Assembly: GCF_001281385.1 (NCBI RefSeq)
Contig: NZ_CP006911.1
Coordinates: 62,001-126,000 of the forward strand
Length of the DNA stretch: 64,000 nucleotides
Direction: 5' to 3'
Source of the DNA: Candidatus Pseudothioglobus singularis PS1
GTDB taxonomy: Bacteria; Pseudomonadota; Gammaproteobacteria; PS1; Pseudothioglobaceae
The notes below the pieces were generated by a model. That model worked only from the letters and a program-made list of their open reading frames with translations, ran no database searches and was not told where the DNA came from. Shown here in pieces: positions 1 through 9,225 of this stretch. A program made the translations under genes and the position numbers. How positions within the stretch are numbered: the first letter of the stretch is position 1; each line of letters opens with the position of its first letter.

Positions 1-709
1 CTGCACCACCATTAAAGTTTTGCATGCCCATCATGAAATTACCAGATTTTTGAGGAGTACCATGAGCTAGTTGTGTATAGCTACTTACTACTTGATCAGA
101 AGAACTATTATTACTAATCTCATAGTCTACTTCAATAATGTAGCTGTTTGGTTTGAAGCGGAAGTTTTTAGTAACACTAAGACCATTGCTTCCTGTCCAC
201 TTTAGCGGGACAACTAATTCATTGCCGCCTTGTAAGAAATAATCTTGCCTTTCAGAGAAATATTCATCTTGATGAGTAGGCATTTGCTCTGCTGGAATTA
301 ATCCACTCTGCGCATGAAAAATATTGTCTGGAGAGTTGCTAAGCAACTGAAATTTGTCTTCTGAGTTTAGAGAGTTTGGATATTCATTTAGGTAGGCACT
401 AATTATTGTTCCACCCTTATGAGAAATTTGAACTGTTAAAAGATCTGTAACAACAGTTGTATACGCACTATTAATATTTGACTCGCTTACTGATGGAGTT
501 GAGTCATCAGATATTGAAACCTCAGCAACAGGAACGTCACTTGCAAGAGGAATATCAGTCTTTTCGCTTAATGAGCTATTATCAATCAGTTGAGTTTGGG
601 ATATTACATTACCATTTGCATCAGTCGATTGAGTGAGCTCCCACTTGTCCCAAAGAAGAAAGACTGTTAAAAAAATTGCTATAAAGAGAAAGAGTTTTTG
701 AGTATTCAT
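1..709 (-). CDS. yidC: Membrane protein insertase YidC, N-terminal part
   Basis: This is the N-terminal part of the inner-membrane insertase YidC/Oxa1; the C-terminal insertase core lies beyond the left edge of the window. About 236 codons are visible. They begin MNTQKLFLFIAIFLTVFLLW, a single N-terminal membrane segment. A Ser/Thr/Asp-rich linker follows, then a beta-rich periplasmic P1-type domain with the family-typical stretch NFRFKPNSYIIEVDYEI. The start ATG at 707-709 is followed by that transmembrane helix, as in other gammaproteobacterial YidC proteins. The gene lies downstream of yidD, rnpA and rpmH on the same strand, the classical rpmH-rnpA-yidD-yidC order. Identity is secure from sequence and synteny together. 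Confidence 0.95.
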   Translation of the reverse strand, partial: MNTQKLFLFIAIFLTVFLLWDKWELTQSTDANGNVISQTQLIDNSSLSEKTDIPLASDVPVAEVSISDDSTPSVSESNINSAYTTVVTDLLTVQISHKGGTIISAYLNEYPNSLNSEDKFQLLSNSPDNIFHAQSGLIPAEQMPTHQDEYFSERQDYFLQGGNELVVPLKWTGSNGLSVTKNFRFKPNSYIIEVDYEISNNSSSDQVVSSYTQLAHGTPQKSGNFMMGMQNFNGGA

Positions 710-729
710 AGAGTATTAAATTTTTTAAA

Positions 730-945
730 TTATTTTTTTGGGACTGGGTCAAAGCTAGCTTCAGACCATGGATGGCATTTACTTATTCTTTTTGCTCCAA
801 GAGCCACACCTTTTATCGCACCATGATATTTGATAGCATCAAACGTATATTCAGAGCATGTTGGAATATGACGACAATTATTTCCTAGAATAGGACTAAC
901 TAGCCATTGATAAATCTTAATAAGAGGTAGAAGCAAATATTTCAT
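730..945 (-). CDS. yidD: Membrane protein insertion efficiency factor YidD
   Basis: A 71-aa protein of the YidD (DUF37) family, a small membrane-associated accessory factor for YidC-dependent insertion. The family signature is plain: an amphipathic N-terminus (LIKIYQWLVSP), then the Cys-containing core NNCRHIPTCSEYTFDAI and the terminal KCHPW. Length is normal. The start overlaps the end of rnpA by 4 bases, and yidC starts 20 bases downstream, so the three genes are probably translated from one message. One small oddity is NNCRHIPTCS where many homologues have a CRF/YxPTCS form. Confidence 0.96.
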   Translation of the reverse strand: MKYLLLPLIKIYQWLVSPILGNNCRHIPTCSEYTFDAIKYHGAIKGVALGAKRISKCHPWSEASFDPVPKK

Positions 946-1295
946 TGAGTTTTTGCCTTCGTTTTAGCATTTTTCATAAGAGTAATCAAATCTAAGGTTA
1001 ATTCACTATTGTTTTTAGACTTAGATTTTTTAGCCATTACAACAAAGTCTAGGTGGTCTAAATTATCTTGATTTTTTCTAAAAGTTTCACGAGCAAGACG
1101 TTTAAATAGGTTTCTGTCAACAGCCCTTTTATATTCTTTTTTGGATATGGCAAGGCCCAGTCTTGAGAAACCATTACCAGAGTCATTAGCAACTATTTTC
1201 CAGAACTTACTTTGGGAGTGAAAGCCTTTTTTGAAAACGTGAGCGAACTCTTTTGCATTTGTAATACGCACACTATGAGCGAGCGAGCTGGACAT
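942..1295 (-). CDS. rnpA: Ribonuclease P protein component
   Basis: Protein subunit of RNase P (117 aa), which helps the RNA subunit cleave the 5' leader of precursor tRNAs. The family core is visible as SRLGLAISKKEYKRAVDRNLFKR, which is the RNR-motif region in a slightly divergent form (KRAVDRNLFKR), followed by VVMAKKS near the C-terminus. The gene sits between rpmH (4-base gap) and yidD (overlap), the standard bacterial operon. No competing start is likely, because the ATG at 1293-1295 follows the rpmH stop closely. Confidence 0.95.
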   Translation of the reverse strand: MSSSLAHSVRITNAKEFAHVFKKGFHSQSKFWKIVANDSGNGFSRLGLAISKKEYKRAVDRNLFKRLARETFRKNQDNLDHLDFVVMAKKSKSKNNSELTLDLITLMKNAKTKAKTQ

Positions 1296-1299
1296 TTAT

Positions 1300-1434
1300 T
1301 TATGCTGCTAAGCGCTTACGCCCTTTTTTTCTTCGTGCACTTAATATGGCACGGCCTGATCGAGTTTTCATTCTGGCTCTAAAGCCATGATTACGTTTGC
1401 GTTTTAGTACGCTGGGTTGGAAAGTTCTTTTCAT
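1300..1434 (-). CDS. rpmH: 50S ribosomal protein L34
   Basis: A 44-aa, extremely basic protein read from ATG (1432-1434) to TAA (1300-1302). It starts [19 protein letters not shown], continues [20 protein letters not shown] and ends KRLAA, a textbook L34. It is the first gene of the rpmH-rnpA-yidD-yidC operon on the minus strand. In many bacteria dnaA and the replication origin lie just upstream of rpmH. Here the upstream gene is smg, but the gap holds a DnaA box (see 1435-1738). Confidence 0.98.
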   Translation of the reverse strand: MKRTFQPSVLKRKRNHGFRARMKTRSGRAILSARRKKGRKRLAA

Positions 1435-1738
1435 AATCTATGTATGCCAACAAAAAGTTTGCAATTTTACCATACTTGATTTGATTCAGTAAGCCTGATA
1501 AATAAGAGTTTCTTTGCTATTCATAGCTAGATTAAGCCCACTCTTTGTAAAGATGTGGATAATGAAAGGTAACAAATAATTAGTTACTTAAATTTTGTAT
1601 ACACTTTATAACTTGTATAGAGGTTGAAAAAAGGGATTGTTGCCCACAAGTAATACCAAAAGAAAGACACCTTTAAGTTTCTAATATTGGGTCTTAAAAT
1701 AATTATTAAGTAAATATCTGTAAATTCGATGAGGCCTT
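1435..1738. other. Divergent intergenic region rpmH/smg with a consensus DnaA box
   Basis: This AT-rich 304-bp gap separates rpmH (minus) from smg (plus), so it must contain both promoters. At 1554-1562 it carries TGTGGATAA, the exact complement of the consensus DnaA box TTATCCACA. A weaker 7/9 match, TTGCCCACA, lies at 1640-1648, and a 6/9 match, TTGTATACA, lies near 1595-1603. The neighbouring rpmH gene is a common flank of oriC in gammaproteobacteria. One perfect box does not prove an origin, and I see no clear cluster of boxes. No RNA gene or open reading frame is apparent. Confidence 0.4.
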
Positions 1739-2227
1739 ATGACTAATAATATTCTTGATGTGCTCACCTTTATGTTTGATTTTTTGTTTGAGTCGGCTGA
1801 GCAAGACTCGACGCAAGAGTTGGATGATGATCTATTAAAAACTCATCTTTCTGAGGCAGGATTTGATTCGGATCGAATTGAAAAAGCTTTAGTTTGGCTT
1901 GAGAATATTGCCGCACTTCAAGATGGAAAAATTGCAAGTTTCAATACAGTGCATAATTCCATGAGAATCTACAATGATCTAGAAAAAACAAAACTAGATT
2001 CTAGAGCCAGAGGATTCATAATGTTTATGGAAAATATGGGCCAACTCAATGCGAGCCAAAGAGAAATAGTTATTGATCAAGTAATGTCCCTAGAGGACTC
2101 CAAATTAAGTATTGATGACTTGAAATGGGTGGTTATGATGGTTATCGGAAATAGTGCTGAATCTGCTGTTCCGTCACAATGGATTGAATCTATTGTGTTT
2201 TATGATGATAACCCTACCCTTCAGTAG
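1739..2227 (+). CDS. smg: Smg family protein (DUF494)
   Basis: A 162-aa acidic protein beginning MTNNILDVLTFMFDFLFE, which matches the start of the Smg/DUF494 family. Smg is found next to dprA and topA in many proteobacteria, and its biochemical role is not established. Here it lies 8 bases upstream of topA with no gap for a promoter, so the two are almost certainly co-transcribed. The dprA gene that usually precedes it is absent. The start is the first ATG after the divergent promoter region. Confidence 0.85.
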   Translation: MTNNILDVLTFMFDFLFESAEQDSTQELDDDLLKTHLSEAGFDSDRIEKALVWLENIAALQDGKIASFNTVHNSMRIYNDLEKTKLDSRARGFIMFMENMGQLNASQREIVIDQVMSLEDSKLSIDDLKWVVMMVIGNSAESAVPSQWIESIVFYDDNPTLQ

Positions 2228-2235
2228 GTCTTCTT

Positions 2236-4590
2236 ATGTCAAAAAATCTTGTTATTGTCGAATCACCGGCGAAAGCAAAAACAATTGAAAAGTTCTTAGG
2301 CGCAGACTATGTTGTTAAGTCAAGCATAGGTCATATTCGAGACATGCCAAAGAAAGATATGGGTGTCAATATAGAGAATGACTTCCAGCCAACCTACGCT
2401 ATCAGTGCGGATAAGAAAAAAGTAGTTGCTGATCTTAAAAAATCCGCTAAGACTGCTGAGAAAATTTATCTTGCAACTGATGAGGACAGAGAGGGAGAGG
2501 CCATTGCATGGCATTTGCAACAAGCGCTTTCCTTAGCTGAGGATACTCCAAGGATTGTTTTTCATGAGATAACCAAGGGTGCTATTACCGATGCAATTAG
2601 CAACCCAAGGACAATAAATACTGATCTTGTTAATGCGCAGCAAGCCAGGCGCATTATTGACAGACTTGTTGGCTTTGAAATCTCACCAGTGCTATGGCGT
2701 AAAATTTCTGGAGCACGCTCTGCTGGCAGAGTTCAGTCTCCAGTTGTGAGATTGGTGGTTGAGCGTGAACGTGAAATCTCTGCACACTCTCCTGTTAGCA
2801 CTTATAAAGTTAAAGCAAACCTTGTAAACAAGACTAGTCAAAGCCTTGAGGTAAAGCTAGGCAAAGACTTTGACTCCAGAGAAGAGGCGCTTGCTTTTGC
2901 AGAGGCTCTTTTGAAGTCAACGTTAATTGTTGAGTCTATTGATACTAAGCCTTCTAAAAGGTCACCTAAAGCGCCATTTATTACTTCTACATTACAACAA
3001 GAGGCATCTCAAAAGCTTGGATTTTCTGTCAAGCAAACTATGTCAATTGCGCAAAACTTATATCGTGAAGGCGCAATCACATACATGAGAACTGACTCGT
3101 TAAATTTATCTGAAGTGGCAATTTCAGCGGCCCAAGATGAAATTATTTCTAAATATGGCAAGGATTTTCATCAGGCCAGAAGATATAAGACAAGTTCCAC
3201 TGGTGCTCAAGAGGCGCATGAAGCAATCAGACCAACGGATCTAACTAAGCCAACTATTTTGGGTTTAGATGATCAGTCAGCAAAATTGTATTCTTTAATT
3301 TATAAACGGACATTGGCGTCTCAAATGAGTGATGCCCAGTTACAAAAAACTAAAATCAATATTAGTATCTCGGAAAGAAGTGAAAACTTTATTGCAGATG
3401 GTGAGATTCTCTCTTTTGCTGGATTTCTTGAGGTTTATGATTACATTGCTGCTGAAGATAAATTGTTGCCTGAGGTGTCTAAGGGTGATGAGCTCACTCT
3501 CATGGATATGAGTTCTAGAGAGTCATTCTCTAGAGCAAAACCAAGATACACTGAAGCCTCATTAGTTAAAGAGATTGAGCAAATGGGGATTGGAAGACCG
3601 TCTACATTTGCAACAATGATTACAACAGTTCAAGATAGAAATTATGTTGTCAAAGATACTAGAGAAGGTGCTCAACGAGAGTACCAAATGATAGAAATTG
3701 CAGATGGTGTTATCTCACAATTGACGCAAACTGAGAATACTGGAGCTGAAAAAAATAAGTTATTCCCAACAAATGTAGCCTACCTCTTAGTTGATTTTTT
3801 GGTTAAAAACTTTAGAAATATTATTGGGTATGAGTTTACAGCTAATCTTGAAAGTGACTTTGACCTTATTGCTGAAGAATCCAAGCCATGGGCAGGCGTA
3901 ATTCGAAATTTTTATGAACCCTTTCATGAGCAAATAGAGCTTGCTAAGGATATTTCGCGAGATGAAACCCATGGAAAGAGGGACTTAGGAGAAGATCCAG
4001 TTTCTGGTAAGCCAGTAAGTGTGCGATTCGGTCGATATGGTGCTTATGCTCAGATTGGCACTCAAGATGATGAGGAAAAACCAACTTTTGCTTCACTTAG
4101 AACAGGGCAAGACATTGAAAATATATCACTTGATGAAGCAATAGAGCTTTTCAAAATGCCTCGAACTGTTGGAGAGACAGATGGTGGTGAAGTAATTAAG
4201 GCTAATTATGGACGTTTTGGTCCATATATTCAATATGGAAAAAAGTATGTCTCTTTGAAAGAGGTCTCACCAGAAGAGGTTTCTTTAGAGACTGCATTAG
4301 AGCTTATTGCTGCAAAAGAAAAATTCGATGCTGAAAGAATAATAAAGGTATTTGAAGACTCTGAAATTCAGGTTTTGAATGGTCGTTTTGGTCCATATAT
4401 TTGGAATGGTAAAAAGCGAGGTAAAGGTCAAAAAAATGTCACTGTTCAAAAAGTTTTTGGTGACAAAGAGCCAGCAGACTTATCCCTTGAGGAGTGCAAA
4501 AAAGCTATAGAGGGAAAAATTAAAGCCAAAAAAGCTAAAGCAAAAAAATCCAAAAAGAAAGCGCCTGCCAAAAAAAAAGCTTCTAGTTAA
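2236..4590 (+). CDS. topA: DNA topoisomerase I
   Basis: Type IA topoisomerase (784 aa) that relaxes negative supercoils by a 5'-phosphotyrosine mechanism. The N-terminal Toprim domain carries IVESPAKAKTIEKFLG (about residues 6-21) and the acidic triad region DEDREGEAIAW (from about 82). The catalytic tyrosine is Tyr283 in the motif GAITYMRTDS. The C-terminus differs from E. coli TopA. Instead of Cys4 zinc fingers it has three short topoisomerase C-repeats, each with G-R-F/Y-G-x-Y (FGRYGAYAQIG, YGRFGPYIQYG, NGRFGPYIWNG). A Lys/Ala-rich tail of about 25 residues follows, likely a non-specific DNA-binding tail. It is in an operon with smg. Confidence 0.97.
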   Translation: MSKNLVIVESPAKAKTIEKFLGADYVVKSSIGHIRDMPKKDMGVNIENDFQPTYAISADKKKVVADLKKSAKTAEKIYLATDEDREGEAIAWHLQQALSLAEDTPRIVFHEITKGAITDAISNPRTINTDLVNAQQARRIIDRLVGFEISPVLWRKISGARSAGRVQSPVVRLVVEREREISAHSPVSTYKVKANLVNKTSQSLEVKLGKDFDSREEALAFAEALLKSTLIVESIDTKPSKRSPKAPFITSTLQQEASQKLGFSVKQTMSIAQNLYREGAITYMRTDSLNLSEVAISAAQDEIISKYGKDFHQARRYKTSSTGAQEAHEAIRPTDLTKPTILGLDDQSAKLYSLIYKRTLASQMSDAQLQKTKINISISERSENFIADGEILSFAGFLEVYDYIAAEDKLLPEVSKGDELTLMDMSSRESFSRAKPRYTEASLVKEIEQMGIGRPSTFATMITTVQDRNYVVKDTREGAQREYQMIEIADGVISQLTQTENTGAEKNKLFPTNVAYLLVDFLVKNFRNIIGYEFTANLESDFDLIAEESKPWAGVIRNFYEPFHEQIELAKDISRDETHGKRDLGEDPVSGKPVSVRFGRYGAYAQIGTQDDEEKPTFASLRTGQDIENISLDEAIELFKMPRTVGETDGGEVIKANYGRFGPYIQYGKKYVSLKEVSPEEVSLETALELIAAKEKFDAERIIKVFEDSEIQVLNGRFGPYIWNGKKRGKGQKNVTVQKVFGDKEPADLSLEECKKAIEGKIKAKKAKAKKSKKKAPAKKKASS

Positions 4591-4672
4591 ATTTTAAGTT
4601 CATTCTTTAATTGTATTCATTACATAGCGAGGCTATGAGAAAATCATTCTTTTAAAGAAATTGATTTAGTTA

Positions 4673-5284
4673 ATGACTAAGGTAAAAATTTGTGGATTTA
4701 CTGAGCCTAATAATGCCAGAGATGCTGCCTTAGCCGGCGTTGATGCAATCGGCCTGGTTTTTTATGATAAATCTCCACGAAATGTAGATATCCATTCTGC
4801 TCAAAAAATAATTGAAGCGCTTCCTCCTTTCATAAATAGAGTGGGTTTATTTGTTAATGCTAACCCCAGCTTTATTGATGAGATTCTTTGTGAGGTGCCT
4901 CTTGATACTCTTCAGTTTCATGGTGATGAAAGTGTTCTTGATTGTGCCCAATATCAAATGCCATTTATCAAGTCTTTACGCGTAAAACCAGACACTAATG
5001 TTAAAGAAATAGCTGAAAATTTTTCATCAGCTAGCGCACTCCTTTTAGATTCTTTCAGTCCTTCAAGTTATGGAGGAACCGGTGAGTCTTTTGATTGGTC
5101 ATTGGCGCGTGTCAAAATATCATTGCCAATTATTTTGGCTGGTGGCTTAACTGTTGACAATGTAGCCGATGCAATTAAACAAGTAAATCCATATGCAGTT
5201 GATGCTTCAAGTGGCGTGGAAAGTGCACCAGGAGTTAAGGATATTGATAAAATAGAAGCTTTTATCAGACATACCAATTCATGA
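4673..5284 (+). CDS. trpF: Phosphoribosylanthranilate isomerase
   Basis: TrpF (203 aa) converts N-(5-phosphoribosyl)anthranilate to CdRP in tryptophan synthesis. It is a TIM barrel. The N-terminal [16 protein letters not shown] contains the catalytic Cys (VKICG). Phosphate-binding segments [16 protein letters not shown] and the C-terminal [12 protein letters not shown] are all present. The catalytic Asp of the family lies in [15 protein letters not shown]. Its last codon and stop overlap the trpB start by 4 bases, so trpF and trpB are translationally coupled. The 82-bp gap from topA contains a small inverted repeat (CATAGC-GAG-GCTATG, 4623-4637) without a clear U-tract. Confidence 0.96.
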   Translation: MTKVKICGFTEPNNARDAALAGVDAIGLVFYDKSPRNVDIHSAQKIIEALPPFINRVGLFVNANPSFIDEILCEVPLDTLQFHGDESVLDCAQYQMPFIKSLRVKPDTNVKEIAENFSSASALLLDSFSPSSYGGTGESFDWSLARVKISLPIILAGGLTVDNVADAIKQVNPYAVDASSGVESAPGVKDIDKIEAFIRHTNS

Positions 5285-6483
5285 GCTATAACCTTCCTGA
5301 CGAAAAAGGTCATTTTGATCAATACGGTGGAATCTTTGTTGCCGAAACTCTGATGACAGCAGTCACAGAGTTAAAAGAGGCCTATGAGAAATTTAAAGAT
5401 GATCCAGACTTCCTTAAAGAGTTTGAGGATGACCTTAAACACTATGTTGGACGTAAAACGCCACTCTACTTCGCAGAAAACCTGACTAAAAAGATTGGTG
5501 GTGCAAAAATTTATCTGAAGCGTGAGGACTTAAATCATACTGGTGCTCATAAAATTAATAATACAATTGGACAAGCGCTTCTTGCCAAGCGCATGGGTAA
5601 AACTAGAATTATTGCTGAGACAGGTGCTGGTCAGCATGGCGTAGCTTCGGCAACTATTGCAGCCAGACTGGGTCTTGAGTGTGTTGTATATATGGGCGAA
5701 GTTGATGTTGTTAGACAAGTCCAGAATGTATATCGTATGAAGCTCCTTGGTGCGACTGTCGTTCCTGTATCCTCAGGATCAAAGACTCTTAAAGATGCTT
5801 TGAATGAGGCAATGCGAGACTGGGTAACTAACATTGATGACACTTACTATATTATTGGAACGGTAGCTGGACCACACCCCTATCCTATGTTAGTAAGGGA
5901 CTTTCAGAGCGTCATTGGTAAAGAAGCTAAAGAGCAATTTGATGATCAGGTTGGCGGTCTTCCAGATGCTGTTATTGCCTGTGTTGGCGGTGGTTCAAAT
6001 GCAATAGGCCTGTTCTATCCATTTATTGAGGATACCTCAGTGAAAATTATCGGCGTTGAGGCTGGTGGTCGTGGAATTGACTTAGGACCTGATGCACATG
6101 CGGCTCCATTGACTGCAGGAAGCGTAGGTGTTTTGCATGGAAACAGAACATACTTGATGGAAAATGATGATGGTCAAATTATTGAGGGACACTCAATTTC
6201 AGCGGGTCTTGATTATCCAGGAGTTGGTCCTGAGCATGCCTACCTTAAAGATATTGGAAGAGCAGAGTATGTTGCTATTACTGATAAAGAGGCATTAGAA
6301 GCATTTCATTTATTGACTGAGGTGGAAGGTATTATTCCTGCTCTTGAGCCATCACATGCAATTGCATATGCTGTAAAACTCGCCAAAGAGTGGTCTAGTG
6401 ATAAATCTATTATCATTAACCTCTCAGGAAGAGGTGATAAGGATATGCAAACCATTGCTGAAGTTGAAGGCATTGAATTTTAG
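5281..6483 (+). CDS. trpB: Tryptophan synthase beta chain
   Basis: PLP-dependent beta subunit (400 aa) that joins indole and serine to make tryptophan. The PLP lysine is Lys91 in HTGAHKINN. The phosphate cup GGGSNAIG and the loop ETGAGQHG are present, as is NLSGRGDKD near the end. This is the short TrpB1 type, which normally works with TrpA. The start overlaps trpF. No trpA follows: the next gene is a membrane transporter 76 bases downstream. The alpha subunit must be elsewhere or absent. Confidence 0.97.
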   Translation: MSYNLPDEKGHFDQYGGIFVAETLMTAVTELKEAYEKFKDDPDFLKEFEDDLKHYVGRKTPLYFAENLTKKIGGAKIYLKREDLNHTGAHKINNTIGQALLAKRMGKTRIIAETGAGQHGVASATIAARLGLECVVYMGEVDVVRQVQNVYRMKLLGATVVPVSSGSKTLKDALNEAMRDWVTNIDDTYYIIGTVAGPHPYPMLVRDFQSVIGKEAKEQFDDQVGGLPDAVIACVGGGSNAIGLFYPFIEDTSVKIIGVEAGGRGIDLGPDAHAAPLTAGSVGVLHGNRTYLMENDDGQIIEGHSISAGLDYPGVGPEHAYLKDIGRAEYVAITDKEALEAFHLLTEVEGIIPALEPSHAIAYAVKLAKEWSSDKSIIINLSGRGDKDMQTIAEVEGIEF

Positions 6484-6559
6484 ACAAATTTAATATTTAC
6501 TAATAACGAATCTCTAATTCTCTTATACTGTTTACTTTAAAGTTAGTGTTGGGGGAGTC

Positions 6560-7858
6560 ATGGAAGAGAGTCAACAAATTAGTAGAGAACGATCAGTCAT
6601 ATTTTCGATCTACCTAGTTGCTGTTTTTCTTAATGCATTTGTAGATTTAGGTCACAAAATAATCATTCAGAATACCATCTTTATGATTTATGGTGAGCAG
6701 CAGCAAATTATTTTGACTGCCATCGTTAATGCCATGATTCTAGTTCCTTTTATTCTTCTCTTTACTTTGTCAGGCCATCTTTCTGATAAATTCGCCAAGA
6801 CAAGTGTAATGCGTTTTAGCGCCTTTTCAGCTGTCATAATTACCTTAGGCATTACATACTGTTATTACAATGGTTTATATAAAACTGCATTTGGTTTCAC
6901 TCTACTTCTTGCTACGCAAAGCGCAATATATTCTCCTGCAAAAATGGGTTATATTAAAGAATGTCTGAGTAAGGCTGGCTTAAGTAGAGGGAACGCTTTA
7001 CACTCTTCTGTTGTATTGATTGCTATTCTATTAGGAACCGTTTTCTTCTCCTATTTATTTGAAGCATTTCTTGGGACTATGCAAGCTTCTAGTCCTGAAG
7101 AGATATTGATGAAAATTGCTCCTGTTGGTTGGGTTTTAGTTGGCCTATCAACGGTAGAATTTTTGGCTACCCTTGGGACTCGTTTTTATCCAACTAAGTT
7201 AATCAGTGCCCAGTTTTCAATCCCTAAGCTGATTTCTTTTAAATATTTAGCATCAAACTTTAAAGCAATGAGGTCCAATGAAATTGTTTGGTATTCTATT
7301 TTGGGTACAGCAATATTTTGGGGAATGTCCCAAAATTTAGTTGCCGTTATTCCTGCTCATGCAAAAGTCAATTTCGGTGTTGAAAGTCCACTAGTTGTAA
7401 ATGCAATGTTGGCATCTTCAGTCATTGGAATAATGATTGGTGCATTCCTTTCTGGAAGAAAGAGTTTGAATTTTATTCGTATTAATAATATATATACAGG
7501 TTCGATTCTGATTACAGTTTGTGCAATTTTGGTTCCTGTCATTTCTAGCCTTACATTTATTCCCAACTCGACCGCACTTATTTTGGTGACCTCAGTCATA
7601 CTATTATTTGGCGTTGGTGCAGGAATGATGATTGTTCCACTTAATGCTTTGATGCAAGCCCACTCGCCAGAAGATGGTTTAGGCAGTATGCTTGCAGGCA
7701 AGAACTGGCTTCAAAATATAGCTATGATCAGTCTTTTAATTTTTACAGTTATTCTAGCTAACCTTAGTTTTGGTAGTGAATTTATTCTCTACTTTAATGC
7801 ATTCATTGCGGTCGCAGGTTTTAGCATTGTTCTGAAAAAACTCAAAGCTATTCTCTAG
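6560..7858 (+). CDS. MFS transporter, LplT-like lysophospholipid transporter
   Basis: A 432-aa polytopic membrane protein with about twelve hydrophobic segments. The N-terminus (YLVAVFLNAFVDLGHKIIIQN) and the segment LLATQSAIYSPAKMGYIKE resemble the LplT family. LplT flips lysophospholipids across the inner membrane for re-acylation. The next gene, starting 2 bases after the stop, encodes a PlsC-type acyltransferase, matching the LplT/Aas pairing of enterobacteria, where the acyltransferase is part of Aas. The match and the neighbour together support phospholipid repair. Another MFS substrate cannot be excluded from sequence alone. Confidence 0.75.
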   Translation: MEESQQISRERSVIFSIYLVAVFLNAFVDLGHKIIIQNTIFMIYGEQQQIILTAIVNAMILVPFILLFTLSGHLSDKFAKTSVMRFSAFSAVIITLGITYCYYNGLYKTAFGFTLLLATQSAIYSPAKMGYIKECLSKAGLSRGNALHSSVVLIAILLGTVFFSYLFEAFLGTMQASSPEEILMKIAPVGWVLVGLSTVEFLATLGTRFYPTKLISAQFSIPKLISFKYLASNFKAMRSNEIVWYSILGTAIFWGMSQNLVAVIPAHAKVNFGVESPLVVNAMLASSVIGIMIGAFLSGRKSLNFIRINNIYTGSILITVCAILVPVISSLTFIPNSTALILVTSVILLFGVGAGMMIVPLNALMQAHSPEDGLGSMLAGKNWLQNIAMISLLIFTVILANLSFGSEFILYFNAFIAVAGFSIVLKKLKAIL

Positions 7859-7860
7859 CT

Positions 7861-8442
7861 ATGCGTCAACTGGCTGGCCTCCTATTGTTTGGATGGCGTT
7901 ATCGATTAAAGGTGAGCGGCATAGATAACATTCCTAAAGATGGGCCTGTATTGCTTCTAGGTAATCACATTAGTTATATTGATTTTGCATTAATTCAGTG
8001 GGCGACACCAAGGACAATAAGATTTGTAGTGCATGATGATTATTACAGTAAGCCAATCTTTAATTGGATTCTTAGAGGAGTTGGAGCAGTTTCAATAAGA
8101 CCTGAGAATAGCAGAAATGCCATGCAAAACATTATAAATTTATTAAACGATGACTGTGCTGTTTGTTTATTTCCTGAGGGTCATGTTTCAACTAGTGGAG
8201 AGTTAAGTGACTTAAAAAGAGGCTTTGAAAAAGTTTTATCTCAATCAAAAGAAGCTGTCATCGTTGTTCCTTTTGCTATCAAAAATATGTGGGGGAGTTT
8301 TTTTTCAAAAGCACCCAGGCCAGTTAAAAAGAGAATAAAGTTTAGGCTTCGTCGCGAAGTCAATGTCAAAATTGGAACTGGTTTGAATTCAAATACGACC
8401 AAAGAGGAAGTTAAAAAGCAAATCGGTAGTTTGCTTAATTAG
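7861..8442 (+). CDS. PlsC-type 1-acyl-glycerophosphate acyltransferase family protein
   Basis: A 193-aa acyltransferase of the PlsC/LPLAT family. The catalytic motif I is NHISYID (the NHxxxxD box), motif II is around IRFVVHD, motif III is FPEGHVSTSG, and VVPFAIKN corresponds to motif IV. It is short and lacks an acyl-ACP synthetase domain, unlike enterobacterial Aas. Coupling to the LplT-like gene (2-base gap) suggests that it re-acylates imported or flipped lysophospholipids. A role as a second, general lysophosphatidate acyltransferase is the alternative. Confidence 0.85.
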   Translation: MRQLAGLLLFGWRYRLKVSGIDNIPKDGPVLLLGNHISYIDFALIQWATPRTIRFVVHDDYYSKPIFNWILRGVGAVSIRPENSRNAMQNIINLLNDDCAVCLFPEGHVSTSGELSDLKRGFEKVLSQSKEAVIVVPFAIKNMWGSFFSKAPRPVKKRIKFRLRREVNVKIGTGLNSNTTKEEVKKQIGSLLN

Positions 8443-8481
8443 TGATATCATTATTTTATTATTTAAACTGGAAGAGGTATT

Positions 8482-9093
8482 ATGAAAAAAATTATTGTAG
8501 TTGGTGCAACTGGAAGACTTGGAAGACTTGTAGTTGGAGGACTTAAAGATTATGAGGTCATTCGTGCTGGCCGCTCTGGACCAGACTTAAAAATTGATGC
8601 TTTGGACTTTGAAAGCGTGTCTGATGTATTTGCTTCGATCGGATCTTTTGATGCTCTAATTTCATGTGCTGGTGTTCGAGCCCCTTTCAAAACATTTGAG
8701 GAATTGACTATGGAAGACTTTGCTTTAGGGTTATCTAATAAGTGCTTCAGCCAACTTAATTTAGCAAAGGCAGCAATTCCTTTTTTAACTGAAAATGGAT
8801 CAATCACTCTAACCAGTGGCATCATTGGTGACGAGCCAATTTTGTCAGGCTCGTGTGCAGCTGCTGCTAATGGGGCATTAAACATGTGTGTATCAACATT
8901 GGCTGCAGAGTATGCAGGTAGACTTCGAATAAATATTGTTTCGCCTTCTATTATTGAGAACTCAGTTGAGGACTATGGAATGGTCTTTGATGGCTTTGAG
9001 CCGACATCTGAAAAACGTATTATTGAGGCATATAGGAGAACTATTTCTGCACCTATAAGTGGAAGGGTGCTTTGTCAAACACGCTCACTCTAA
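8482..9093 (+). CDS. Short-chain dehydrogenase/reductase, atypical small form
   Basis: A 203-aa SDR with a Rossmann nucleotide-binding start, KKIIVVGATGRLGRLVVGGL. The ADP-ribose side shows RAGRSG, which often goes with NADP. A conserved Ser is present in ITLTSGI. The usual YxxxK active-site motif is replaced by SCAAAANGALN, where the canonical Tyr appears to be absent. Small SDRs with an AAAANGAL motif form a recognisable subgroup of unknown substrate. It follows the acyltransferase gene by 39 bases with its own ribosome-binding site (GGAAGAGGT). Function is not assigned. Confidence 0.75.
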   Translation: MKKIIVVGATGRLGRLVVGGLKDYEVIRAGRSGPDLKIDALDFESVSDVFASIGSFDALISCAGVRAPFKTFEELTMEDFALGLSNKCFSQLNLAKAAIPFLTENGSITLTSGIIGDEPILSGSCAAAANGALNMCVSTLAAEYAGRLRINIVSPSIIENSVEDYGMVFDGFEPTSEKRIIEAYRRTISAPISGRVLCQTRSL

Positions 9094-9143
9094 ACAACTA
9101 ATATATTTATATTAATTAAAATAATTCAACAAATCTCTCTAAT

Positions 9144-9181
9144 TTTTTTAACTTGAGTTTTGACTTGCTCTTAGTTAACAT
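9144..9181 (+). promoter_or_regulatory. Promoter of mttB-1 with the conserved AACTTGAGTT block
   Basis: The -35 element TTGAGT is at 9153-9158 and the -10 element TAACAT at 9176-9181, with 17 bp between them. The 17-base block TTTTTTAACTTGAGTTT (9144-9160) around the -35 is identical at two other promoters in this window (30703-30719 and 32314-32330). AACT-TG-AGTT is itself a near-perfect inverted repeat, so a regulator could bind over the -35. Confidence 0.75.
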
Positions 9182-9225
9182 GAATTTAGATTTCTTTTAA
9201 ATTCTAAATTTATCATAAGATTTAT

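Noticed and set aside
4623-4637. Terminator after topA
   Set aside because: CATAGC-GAG-GCTATG forms a 6-bp stem but is not followed by a continuous T-run, so it is too weak to call a terminator.
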